Shown here: positions 13,141 to 20,526 of the stretch, one piece after another
Layout of the letters: every line of letters starts with the position of its first letter
Position numbering within the stretch: position 1 is the first letter of the stretch
From: JAZKFT01 sp963845495
GTDB taxonomy: Bacteria; Bacteroidota; Bacteroidia; Chitinophagales; Chitinophagaceae
Reading direction: 5' to 3'
DNA: 20,526 nucleotides
NCBI GenBank assembly: GCA_963845495.1
Contig: CAWJTH010000162.1
Span: 1-20,526 of the forward strand
Notes under the pieces: model-generated
What the model saw: only the letters and a program-made list of their open reading frames with translations
What the model was told of the DNA's origin: nothing
Database searches by the model: none
Program-made: the position numbers and the translations under genes

Positions 13141-14055
13141 CTATCTTACTAAAACTTCTTTTCTCAAAAATCCTTTAAAAGTAAACCACTGGGAAAGAAA
13201 AATATATTTTCCTTTTAAGCCTTTTCTTTTTAAAAAATAAATTAGCCACAACCCAACACCCGCAATAGTTTTGGCAAAAAGTTCAAATGTCTTTTTTATC
13301 ATGCTGCTAAGCCCTTCGCTTTTTGTAAGGATGCGTTCTTCGTTTCCGCCTTTTAAATATAATTTTTTAAACGAATCAAAAGTCAATCGTTTTGCATCGA
13401 TATTATGTAATGAAAATGCCTGCGGAACATACCAAATTTCATTATTTATTTTCTTTACTTGTTGAAAAATATACTTGTCATCAGCCCGAGCTTTTAATTC
13501 ATTATTAAAACCACCTGCTTTCAATAAAACATCTTTTTTATATACCATATTACAACCGCTGGGATATTTCATTTTTGGTGTAAATTTTCGCATTTCATTT
13601 CCCCGGTCAATTGTTCCGGTAATACCTGCTAAATAAGGACTTATCCAAGCTGGCTCTGGACATTCAGAGTATTTGGGCAATGTTTTGCCGCCCATTCCGG
13701 CAGCGGCAGGGTGCGTTTTAAAAAAATCATAAATGGTTTTTAAATAATCAGGTACTGTTTCCACATCATCATCTATATAAATTATAATTTCCCCGGCAGC
13801 TTCCTTAATGCCCCGATTGCGGGCAAAACTTAAGCCTTGTTGCTGCTCAAATATATACCTAGCTTGTATTTGAGGGTTTGTTGCTATAAATTCTTTTGCA
13901 ATACTTGCTGTATTGTCGGTGCTATTATTATCTATTACAATAATTTCCCATAAGGCGTTGTCTAAATTCTGCGCTTTTAAACATTGCAGGCATTCACCAA
14001 TAAATTTTTGGCGGTTATAAGTACAAATAACAACTGATAAATTGGGTTCTGACAT
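13141..14055 (-). CDS. GT2-family glycosyltransferase
   Basis: This 304-residue GT-A-fold glycosyltransferase acts on the cytoplasmic face of the membrane. LSVVICTYNRQKFIGECLQ opens the nucleotide-sugar domain, followed by IIVIDNNSTDNTA (38-50), GLSFARNRGIKEA (74-86) and the metal-binding DDDV (95-98). MGGKTLP, YPSGCNMVYKKDVL and the acidic ARADDKY lie in the acceptor half. A hydrophobic segment near residues 255-275 (IAGVGLWLIYFL) and the basic tail suggest membrane attachment. Donor and acceptor are unknown. It starts three bases after the flippase stop, so the two genes are surely co-transcribed and probably translationally coupled. Confidence 0.93.
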   Translation of the reverse strand: MSEPNLSVVICTYNRQKFIGECLQCLKAQNLDNALWEIIVIDNNSTDNTASIAKEFIATNPQIQARYIFEQQQGLSFARNRGIKEAAGEIIIYIDDDVETVPDYLKTIYDFFKTHPAAAGMGGKTLPKYSECPEPAWISPYLAGITGTIDRGNEMRKFTPKMKYPSGCNMVYKKDVLLKAGGFNNELKARADDKYIFQQVKKINNEIWYVPQAFSLHNIDAKRLTFDSFKKLYLKGGNEERILTKSEGLSSMIKKTFELFAKTIAGVGLWLIYFLKRKGLKGKYIFLSQWFTFKGFLRKEVLVR

Positions 14056-14058
14056 AAT

Positions 14059-15573
14059 TTACAATCTTCTATTTGTTATCATATTATTCAATTTACCACC
14101 CCATTTATGCCAAAGAAAAACTACTTCGACTGAATACTTTCTTGCCAATAACAAATAGCCGAACGAAATAACATACAGTACACTTTTAATTACCGCATCT
14201 ATATATATATTTTCAATCATAGGAAAATAAAAAAGGATTGTGATCAATAACAGGCCAATTATTAGCAATTCTATATTTTTTGCGCTAAACGGTTGCAATT
14301 TAAATTGGGTATATAAAAAAATGCAGCGATAAATATTGTAGAACAAAGCTGTTATTAACGCTGCAAATGCTGCCCCAAGCATTCCAAAATGTTTAATCAA
14401 AAAATAATTGAGCGGCAAACTAATGACGGAATAAATGATGGTGCTTTTTAAATCGAATCCCCAACGGTTGGAAGTATGGATGATGTAAGTATTTAGGCCG
14501 GTACCAAGTTCAACCAGTTTTGCTACAAGTAAAATAATAGTCGGAAAAAACATGATACTGTAGTTCTTTCCGCTCTTTTCCAAAAAAAGAATGATGTCGT
14601 TTAAATTCACTACAATCAAACCTCCCAATCCCAATCCTACGATCATCATGTTCATGGCCGATTTTTTGTAAATGCTTTCCAGTCCACTCATATTTTTTAC
14701 TCGCCAATATCCTTGTAAAACTGGTACGGCTGAACCAACGATAGTCCGCGATGGAACTTCAATAACGCTAGAAAAATAAAGGGCGATACTAAATATGCCA
14801 GCGCTAGCCAAATCTATCAATCCTGCCAAAAATAAAGTACCAGCAACATAAGACAACATGGAAACCAAAGTAGTTGTATAATAAAATGCTGAAAATGAGA
14901 GAATTTTGCTTTTTATGCGTTTAGTTGCGGTGCTTATCTGGGTAACCCAAGGCAAGCCTTTTGCTTTTTTTACGGTAATGAATAAAATGATGGCTGGAAT
15001 GGCATAAGAAAAAGCGTAAACTGTAATAAAACCTTGAAAACCAATCCATTTAAAAGCCATCCCAATTAACAAGCTCGTAAAAAGTAACCGTTGTATTGTT
15101 TCTCTTAATACGTTGCTCAATACTGCTTTGCCAGCATACCAAGCATAAGGTTCCAAAAAAGAAAAAAATAGATATGATACTAAATAAGGAAATACAGTCC
15201 AATAATAATTGGCAAAATAAGGGTTGTTCTTGCCAAAAAAATGAACAATAGGTACTTTAAAAAGATACAACAATAATAATGTAAAACATAAGCCCATACT
15301 ACTTGTAACAGCTGTAACAAATGGCAAATCGTTTTTTTGGTAAGGCAAATAATCTTTATAGAAGGAAAAAAACTTGCCCGATGCGCTAATGCCGCCCATT
15401 GCTGCGAAAGATGCTGCCAAAATACTAAATTCGTTAACTACACGGGTAAGTCCAAACTGATCTTGACTTAAAAAGTGGGGCTGTAACAATAGTAAGTTCA
15501 TTGCGCCGAACGCAAAACCAACATAAGTAAAAACGGTAGATAATATTGCCTGACGTTGTATGGATTTTGCCAT
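14059..15573 (-). CDS. Wzx-type polysaccharide flippase (MOP superfamily)
   Basis: This 504-residue integral membrane protein has about 12-14 hydrophobic segments, the usual size and topology of O-antigen/capsule flippases (PF01943/PF13440-like). These carry undecaprenyl-linked repeat units across the inner membrane. Family-like features are the amphipathic N-terminus leading into TVFTYVGFAFGAMNLLLLQP, then FLSQDQFGLTRVVNEFSIL and a conserved central region with IDLASAGIFSIALYFSSVIEVPSR. The C-terminal half ends in several closely spaced helices. Sequence alone cannot give the glycan specificity. It heads the minus-strand polysaccharide unit, with a full -7 box 77 bases upstream. Confidence 0.9.
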   Translation of the reverse strand: MAKSIQRQAILSTVFTYVGFAFGAMNLLLLQPHFLSQDQFGLTRVVNEFSILAASFAAMGGISASGKFFSFYKDYLPYQKNDLPFVTAVTSSMGLCFTLLLLYLFKVPIVHFFGKNNPYFANYYWTVFPYLVSYLFFSFLEPYAWYAGKAVLSNVLRETIQRLLFTSLLIGMAFKWIGFQGFITVYAFSYAIPAIILFITVKKAKGLPWVTQISTATKRIKSKILSFSAFYYTTTLVSMLSYVAGTLFLAGLIDLASAGIFSIALYFSSVIEVPSRTIVGSAVPVLQGYWRVKNMSGLESIYKKSAMNMMIVGLGLGGLIVVNLNDIILFLEKSGKNYSIMFFPTIILLVAKLVELGTGLNTYIIHTSNRWGFDLKSTIIYSVISLPLNYFLIKHFGMLGAAFAALITALFYNIYRCIFLYTQFKLQPFSAKNIELLIIGLLLITILFYFPMIENIYIDAVIKSVLYVISFGYLLLARKYSVEVVFLWHKWGGKLNNMITNRRL

Positions 15574-15650
15574 TTTAATACAGTTGCTAAAAGCGCTGAT
15601 TTCTTACAAAACAATTTCAATACTTATTTTCGCTTCAATTGCATCGGCAG

Positions 15651-15658
15651 CAAATATA
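15651..15658 (-). promoter_or_regulatory. -7 promoter box of the minus-strand polysaccharide unit
   Basis: The minus strand reads TATATTTG, a full match to TAnnTTTG, 77 bases before the flippase ATG. A TTG 16 bases further upstream is too close for a standard -33 element. For the divergent plus unit the best match is TAATTTTA (15678-15685), one mismatch. Confidence 0.5.
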
Positions 15659-15740
15659 ACGGCTGAAATCAGAACAATAATTTTAACGATGTAGCGGATG
15701 CCTGCCATTAGGTAAATAGTGTAACTAAAAATAATGAACA

Positions 15741-16640
15741 ATGAATGAACAAATAATTGCGGCCGTGATTACCTATTTCCCCAAAAAAGAAATGGTTGAA
15801 AACATACTTTCTTTCCATCCATTTTTTTTTAAAATTTTGATTATCGACAATACAGATAAGGAAGATATGGGAGCAAATTTTTTCTTTGATGAAATCATTC
15901 TTCTTCCAAATGTTGATATTATAAAAAACAACAAAAATGTTGGTATTGCAAAAGGTTTGAACTTGGCTGCAGAATATGCCTTGGCTAAAGGATGCCTTTG
16001 GATGATGACAATGGATCAGGATTCGATTTTTGAAGAAAACCAGATATTAAAATACCTGACATGTTTTAATAATATCAAACATAAAAACGTAGGAGCCATT
16101 GGCCCATCTTTAATATTGGATGGCGAGGAGCAGCCGAACAGCCTTGATATTACCGATAAACCAGGGGCCGCCGGTTGCTCTTATAAAAAAGTGGTTGCAC
16201 TTATTACATCAGGCTCTATTATTAATTTGGAAGCATATAAAATAATTAATGGGTTTGATGAGGATTTGTTTATTGATGGTGTAGATGATGATTATTGCAT
16301 CCGTTTGCAATTACAAGGTTACGATATCTTACAATTGAGTGATGTGTTCTTACGCCATTCTATTGGGAAAAGTATTTTTGTAAGAACGTTTTATATTGGA
16401 AAAAGAACGCATAGGAATTTGCATCCTCCCGTAAGATTGTATTATTTTACCCGTAACCACCTTTTATTGATAAAAAGGTATAAAAAGCATTTTCCCGAAA
16501 AAGCAGCCAAGTACAAACATGATTTAATTGTTAGGATAAAAAACAACCTATTGTACGGCAAACAAAAATTTAAGGCCGTAAGGCTATTGGCACTAGGCAT
16601 TTTTCATTATTGGACAGATAAATTTGGAAAACGGATTTAA
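15741..16640 (+). CDS. GT2-family glycosyltransferase, RfbF/rhamnosyltransferase-like
   Basis: The 299 residues follow the GT2 RfbF-like pattern seen in O-antigen rhamnosyltransferases: AAVITYFPKKE at the N-terminus, ILIIDNTDK (32-40), NKNVGIAKGLN (64-74), the metal-binding MDQDS (91-95), ITSGSIINLEA (155-165), DEDLFIDGVDDDYCIRLQ (173-190) and LRHSIG (204-209). The tail is basic (RTHRNLHP...RYKKHFPEK) and may sit on the membrane. The likely donor is a dTDP-deoxysugar such as rhamnose, by family resemblance only. ATG 15741 is chosen because nearby ATGs at 15734 and 15745 lead straight to stops. It heads the plus-strand unit, divergent from the flippase. Confidence 0.9.
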   Translation: MNEQIIAAVITYFPKKEMVENILSFHPFFFKILIIDNTDKEDMGANFFFDEIILLPNVDIIKNNKNVGIAKGLNLAAEYALAKGCLWMMTMDQDSIFEENQILKYLTCFNNIKHKNVGAIGPSLILDGEEQPNSLDITDKPGAAGCSYKKVVALITSGSIINLEAYKIINGFDEDLFIDGVDDDYCIRLQLQGYDILQLSDVFLRHSIGKSIFVRTFYIGKRTHRNLHPPVRLYYFTRNHLLLIKRYKKHFPEKAAKYKHDLIVRIKNNLLYGKQKFKAVRLLALGIFHYWTDKFGKRI

Positions 16641-16834
16641 TTGAAAATTTAACCGATAAGCAATTCTACCAACTCATTATATTCGCAGCAAAAACGTTAT
16701 CTAAAAACTTTAATCAGCTTGCCGTACAACTAAGCATTTAATAACAATTCATTATACATTTAAACTTATATCGCAGAATGATTTTGATTCAATCCAAATT
16801 TCTTTTTGAGATATCATAAATCAATAATTATTTT

Positions 16835-18091
16835 ATGCACATACGTAAAAGAACAACTTGCAGGGTTTGTGGCTCATCATCCTTAACACGTGTAATTGAT
16901 TTAGGGCCACAGTATTTACAAGGCTCTTTTGTAAAAGCCTGGAAAAGAGATGCCCTCTCAACGCAAAATAAACTGCTCGTTAGTTAGGTGTAACCCTCAA
17001 ATGGATGAAAATGCTTGCGGCCTTTTACAAATGGAGCATAGTGTTCCTTCTGAAATTTTATATGCTGCGTATTGGTTCAGGAGTGGAACAAATACAACCA
17101 TGCGCAACCACTTAAAGGAAATTGTCATAGTACTTTGTCAATTTTAAAAAAGGACGACTATAAAGTGTTGGATATTGGCTGTAATGACGGCACTTTACTT
17201 GGTTTTTACCCTCAAAAAATTGAAAAATTTGGTTGTGATCCCAGCGATGTGGCGCAAGAAGTTAAACTAGCCAAGGTTGTACAAGATGTTTTCCCATCAG
17301 CCGAACTAGATGGTATAATGGAAGGGAAGAAAATGGACATTGTCACATCGATTGCCATGTTTTACGATCTAGAAAATCCGGTAGCATTTGTAAAAAATGT
17401 AAAGAAATATCTTTCGCCCGATGGCATTTGGGTTTTCGAAATGAGTTACATGCCTGAAATGCTGGCCTTGGATAGTTATGATACAATCTGCCACGAGCAT
17501 CTAGAGTTTTATAGCCTTGCGGTGCTAGAAAAAATTGTTAGTATGGCAGACATGAAAATATTCAAGATATCTTTCAATAAAATTAATGGTGGTAGCATCC
17601 GCTGTTATGCTACGCACAAAGCAAGCAGTTTGTACTATTCCAAGGAAAACACCCAGTTATTGAACGAAATACGCCAAAAAGAATTTGACTTGGAACTTGA
17701 TACGGATAAGCCTTATGTAGCTTTTCAGTACCGTATAGAAAAAGTAAAAACTGAATTGCACAATTTACTTATCAATTTAAAAAACGAAGGTAAAAAGGTA
17801 CATATTTATGGTGCTTCTACTAAAGGCAACACAATACTACAATGGTGCGACATCAATAATATGTTGATTTCTTACGCCGCCGAAAGAAATCCAGATAAAT
17901 ATGGCGCTTATACGCTTGGTACAGATATTCCGATTATAAGTGAAGCAGAAAGCAGGGCCATGAATCCAGATTATTATCTGGTGCTTCCTTGGCATTTTAA
18001 AGAAGAATTTTTGATTCGTGAAAAGGAGGCATTAGAAAAAGGAACAGGCTTTATTTTTCCGATACCAACAATTGATATTTATAAAAAATAG
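16835..18091 (+). pseudogene. Sugar C-methyltransferase (TylCIII/EvaC-like), broken by two one-base indels
   Basis: Joined across two frame breaks, this is a roughly 418-codon three-domain enzyme that C-methylates nucleotide-linked 4-keto-deoxysugars. The N-terminal zinc domain starts at ATG 16835 (CRVCGSSS, VIDLGPQYLQGSF). A second Cys pair (LVRC, NACGLLQM) lies in another frame. The break is at AAAA 16933-16936, where three A would give ...FVKPGKEMPS. That frame continues through YWFRSGTNTTMRNHLKEI and breaks again near 17124-17126, one base short before HSTLSILKK. The SAM-binding domain (VLDIGCNDGTLL), catalytic-type YDTICHEHLEFYS and C-terminal GASTKGNT domain are then intact to 18091. 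No other damage is seen, so sequencing error is as likely as real decay. ATG 17072 could give a shorter protein lacking the zinc domain. Confidence 0.85.
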
Positions 18092-18123
18092 CCCACAAAA
18101 CAAATTAGAAGCCAATTTTTAGT

Positions 18124-18840
18124 ATGAATTTAAAAAGGTTTATTAATAAATGTAAAAGGGGAGTGGATATCATAAAAATGCGAGGGGTGCCAAGTTATGC
18201 ACAAGCAGGCGAAGATGTAGTCGTAAATTATTTGTTTACTACACTTGGAATAAACAAACCAAGTTATTTAGAAATTGGCACTAATCAACCTATTTTACAT
18301 AACAACACCTACTTTTTTTATAATAGAGGCAGCAAAGGAGTATGTATTGAGCCAGACATAGAAATGTTTGAAACCATTAAAAAAGCAAGACCCAATGATA
18401 CTATATTGAATATTGGTATCGGGTTGCATGATAATGATTCCGCAACGTTTTATTTATTTCCTGGCCATTTAAATGCATGGAGTACTTTTTCAGCAGAAGA
18501 AGCAATTATTAGAGAAAAAGAATCTGGATTAAAAGCCAAACAGGTAATTGTTAAGCTTAAAACCATAAACAATATTATTGACCAATATTTTGATAAATGC
18601 CCAAATTATATTTCTCTTGATGTAGAGGGTTTGGATTTGCAAATATTAGAATCTTTGGATTTTGATCGATATCGTCCAGACGTCATTTGTGTCGAAACCA
18701 TAAGTTTTAGTCTAAACAACACGGAAGAAAAATTAGTAGGCATATTAGATTTTATGGAGACCAAAAATTATTTTGTTTATGCTGATACACACATAAATAC
18801 TATTTTTTGTAGAAAAGAACTTTTTAATAGTGGAAAATAA
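18124..18840 (+). CDS. FkbM-family SAM-dependent methyltransferase
   Basis: This 238-residue protein belongs to the FkbM family (PF05050), which mostly O-methylates sugars or polyketides. Seen in order: PSYAQAGEDVVVNYLF, YLEIGTNQPILHNNTYFFY as the SAM-binding motif I region, GVCIEPDIEMFETIKKARP, LKTINNIIDQY and SLDVEGLDLQILESLDF, the family's DVEG acid motif. The ATG at 18124 fits the family beginning. It starts 32 bases after the C-methyltransferase stop and overlaps the next gene by 11 bases, so it belongs to the same transcript. In this setting it probably methylates a hydroxyl of a sugar in the repeat unit. The exact acceptor is unknown. Confidence 0.9.
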   Translation: MNLKRFINKCKRGVDIIKMRGVPSYAQAGEDVVVNYLFTTLGINKPSYLEIGTNQPILHNNTYFFYNRGSKGVCIEPDIEMFETIKKARPNDTILNIGIGLHDNDSATFYLFPGHLNAWSTFSAEEAIIREKESGLKAKQVIVKLKTINNIIDQYFDKCPNYISLDVEGLDLQILESLDFDRYRPDVICVETISFSLNNTEEKLVGILDFMETKNYFVYADTHINTIFCRKELFNSGK

Positions 18841-19710
18841 TCTCGCTTTAATTTTTGGTGCCAATGGACAAGATGGCCATTATTTAAATTTTTTGCTGCA
18901 GAAAAAGGCTTTAAAATCATCAAAGTTTCTCGAAACAACTGTGATGTTTGCGGCGATGTCGGCGACTTTTCATTTGTAGAATCTCTACTTAAAACATATT
19001 CCCCAAACTTTATATTTCATTTTGCGGCCAATTCAACCACACAACATTTGGCTTTATTTGAAAACCATTCTACCATCAGTACTGGCACATTGAATATATT
19101 AGAAAGTGTAAGATTATATTGTCCAAACGCCAAAGTTTTCATTTCAGGGAGTGCCCTTCAGTTCAAAAATAATGGGATGCCAATTAATGAAGAAACCTCT
19201 TTTGACGCTAGTAGCCCTTATTCGGTAGCTCGTATCCAATCTACTTATGCGGCACGTTATTATCGCAAAACTTTTGGATTAAAAGTATATGTCGGTTATT
19301 TTTTTAATCATGATAGCCCTTTAAGAACAGAAAAGCATGTAAATCAAAAAATTGCCAAAGCAGTACAGCGTATTGCTAATGGTAGCAATGAAGTATTGAA
19401 ATTGGGCAATATCGATGTTAAAAAAGAATTTAATTATGCAGGAGACGTAGTGGAAGCCGTTTGGACACTTGTTGAACAAGATGATATATTCGAAGTAGTT
19501 ATTGGTAGTGGTAAAGCATATAAGATTAAAGATTGGCTTGAATGTTGTTTTCAAGATGTAGGGCTAAATTGGGAGAATTATGTAGTGTTGGCAGAACAGT
19601 TTGTTCCAGAATATTCCATATTGGTAAGCGATCCGAAACTGGTTTTAAGCCTAGGTTGGCAACCTGACACAAGTTTTGATGCATTGGCAAAAATGATGGT
19701 ACATGAGTAA
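18830..19710 (+). pseudogene. NAD(P)-dependent sugar dehydratase/reductase (GDP-mannose 4,6-dehydratase-like SDR), one frameshift
   Basis: Rejoined across one frame break this is about 294 codons of an extended short-chain dehydrogenase acting on nucleotide sugars. From GTG 18830, inside the end of the FkbM gene, it reads MENNLALIFGANGQDGHYL, with the GANGQDG cofactor loop typical of the GDP-mannose dehydratase group. At the A5 run 18902-18906 one A seems missing: six would give LLQKKGFKIIKVSRNN and join the frame that runs to 19710. The later part has FHFAANSTTQ, the Ser motif FISGSALQF, SPYSVARIQ and VGYFFNHDSPLR. The usual catalytic YxxxK is YSVAR here, with Arg at 19231-19233 in place of Lys. 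A natural product would be a 4-keto or reduced 6-deoxysugar. If the break is real, the region from 19048 alone lacks the cofactor loop and would be inactive. Confidence 0.8.
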
Positions 19711-20526
19711 AAAAAGAAGCATTTTAATATTGTTTGATGGGCCGCACTTGGCATTTTCTCCGTTTACCATCCAACTATATGATGCATTATCAGTAAAATA
19801 CGATGTAACCATACTTGCACAAGATGCCAACAATTATAATGGGCAGCAATTAAATGACAGGAAAGTATTATACCATAAATATTATGGTGTAAAGGGAAGA
19901 AGATTTTATTATCTCTTCTTTAAAATATCCCAGCTATTTAGCAAGGAAGCAAGATATTTTAGAAAGAACAAATTTGATTATCGAGATTATTTTTTTAAGT
20001 ATTTGTTCATTAAAAGGGCAATCAAATCAAACGCATATGATAGAATCATTTGCATTGATTTGGTAAATTTATTTTTCTGTTCATTACTTGGGGTGAAAGT
20101 TGATTTTATTTCATTGGAATTGTGTAAAGACGAGTATTTATTGCCGTTAATAAACAAGTCGATAATTGATATTGTAATTATCCAAAGCGCTGAAAGGTAT
20201 CATTACCTTTTCAAAGAAAATATGTATAAAGTATTTTACGTTCAAAATGCGCCAATCTATCGCCCAACAGTTACAAAACAAATTAAAAAGGGGTTGATTT
20301 ATTCAGGTTCTGCTACCAAGGAAATGGGATTATACCATTGTTTGGATTATGTAAAAAAATATAGTGATGAAAAATTAACCATACAGGGTGCATTCTATCC
20401 AACCGATAAAAATAGAGTAGAATCAGAATATACTGATTTATTGAATGAAAATAAATTGTATATTGAAAAAAAATATATTGAAAATGATGATATGGAACAA
20501 TACGGAACTGAAGGAGGTGCAAAAAA
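19703..20526 (+). CDS. Probable GT-B glycosyltransferase, N-terminal part (runs off the window)
   Basis: This frame stays open from ATG 19703 to the window end (274 codons). It overlaps the stop of the preceding gene by eight bases, an arrangement that favours coupled translation. It begins SKKRSILILFDGPHLAFSPF, has alternating hydrophobic strands (YDVTILAQDA, YDRIICIDLVNLFFCSLLG, VDFISLELCKDEYLLP, IDIVIIQSAERYHYLF) and then KGLIYSGSATKEMGLYHCLDY. The latter resembles the start of the second Rossmann domain in GT4-like glycosyltransferases, where GS..KG.G-type sequences occur. No diagnostic donor motif is reached before the end. Function is inferred from fold-like pattern and neighbours. A non-catalytic homologue is possible. 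Confidence 0.7.
   Translation, partial: MSKKRSILILFDGPHLAFSPFTIQLYDALSVKYDVTILAQDANNYNGQQLNDRKVLYHKYYGVKGRRFYYLFFKISQLFSKEARYFRKNKFDYRDYFFKYLFIKRAIKSNAYDRIICIDLVNLFFCSLLGVKVDFISLELCKDEYLLPLINKSIIDIVIIQSAERYHYLFKENMYKVFYVQNAPIYRPTVTKQIKKGLIYSGSATKEMGLYHCLDYVKKYSDEKLTIQGAFYPTDKNRVESEYTDLLNENKLYIEKKYIENDDMEQYGTEGGAK

Noticed and set aside
16641..16834. A promoter or small gene before the C-methyltransferase
   Set aside because: No full TAnnTTTG match (TACATTTA is the nearest) and no ORF of note; the gap looks like plain AT-rich spacer.
17072..18091. A stand-alone short methyltransferase starting at 17072
   Set aside because: The sequence before it, read in two other frames, encodes the expected zinc domain of the same family, so it is the 3' part of one longer gene.

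Overview
The window comes from an AT-rich genome of the phylum Bacteroidota, most likely order Chitinophagales or a relative. The reasons are: Bacteroidota-type -7 promoter boxes (TAnnTTTG) upstream of most genes, one with a textbook -33 element; a TonB-dependent receptor with an N-terminal carboxypeptidase-regulatory-like domain; a ribosomal protein bS16 with a long Ala/Glu/Pro tail; a Bacteroidota-style single-domain 'starch synthase' beside panC; and almost no Shine-Dalgarno sequences. This is inferred from content, since no rRNA gene is present.

Left part (1-11000) is mostly housekeeping. It holds the 5' end of a TonB-dependent receptor (minus), ffh, rpsP with a well-formed promoter, a Gfo/Idh/MocA sugar dehydrogenase convergent to rpsP across a bidirectional terminator, an uncharacterised GNAT-like (YghO/BcerS-like) gene, dnaX, panC (minus), a truncated glycogen-synthase-like gene divergent from panC, and metK with its terminator. 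dnaX carries an in-frame A_AAA_AAG site inside a run of nine A, with stops close behind in both other frames. This looks like a gamma/tau recoding site.

Right part (11075 to the end) is a cell-surface polysaccharide locus of two divergent transcription units. The minus unit reads Wzx-type flippase, GT2 glycosyltransferase, class I methyltransferase, then a secreted protein of unknown function. The plus unit reads RfbF-like GT2 glycosyltransferase, a three-domain sugar C-methyltransferase, an FkbM-family methyltransferase, an SDR of the GDP-mannose 4,6-dehydratase type, and a glycosyltransferase-like gene that runs off the end. Together they would build, methylate and export a glycan containing modified deoxysugars.

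Three one-base frame breaks lie within 2 kb of the plus unit: two in the C-methyltransferase and one in the SDR. Two are in A runs, so sequencing error and real decay cannot be told apart here. No CRISPR array, tRNA, rRNA, transposase or integrase was seen. I found no clearly new multi-gene system. The strongest leads are the dnaX recoding site, the promoter boxes abutting start codons (probable leaderless mRNAs), the degenerate starch synthase with a palindrome at its predicted transcription start, and the unknown secreted protein of the polysaccharide locus.
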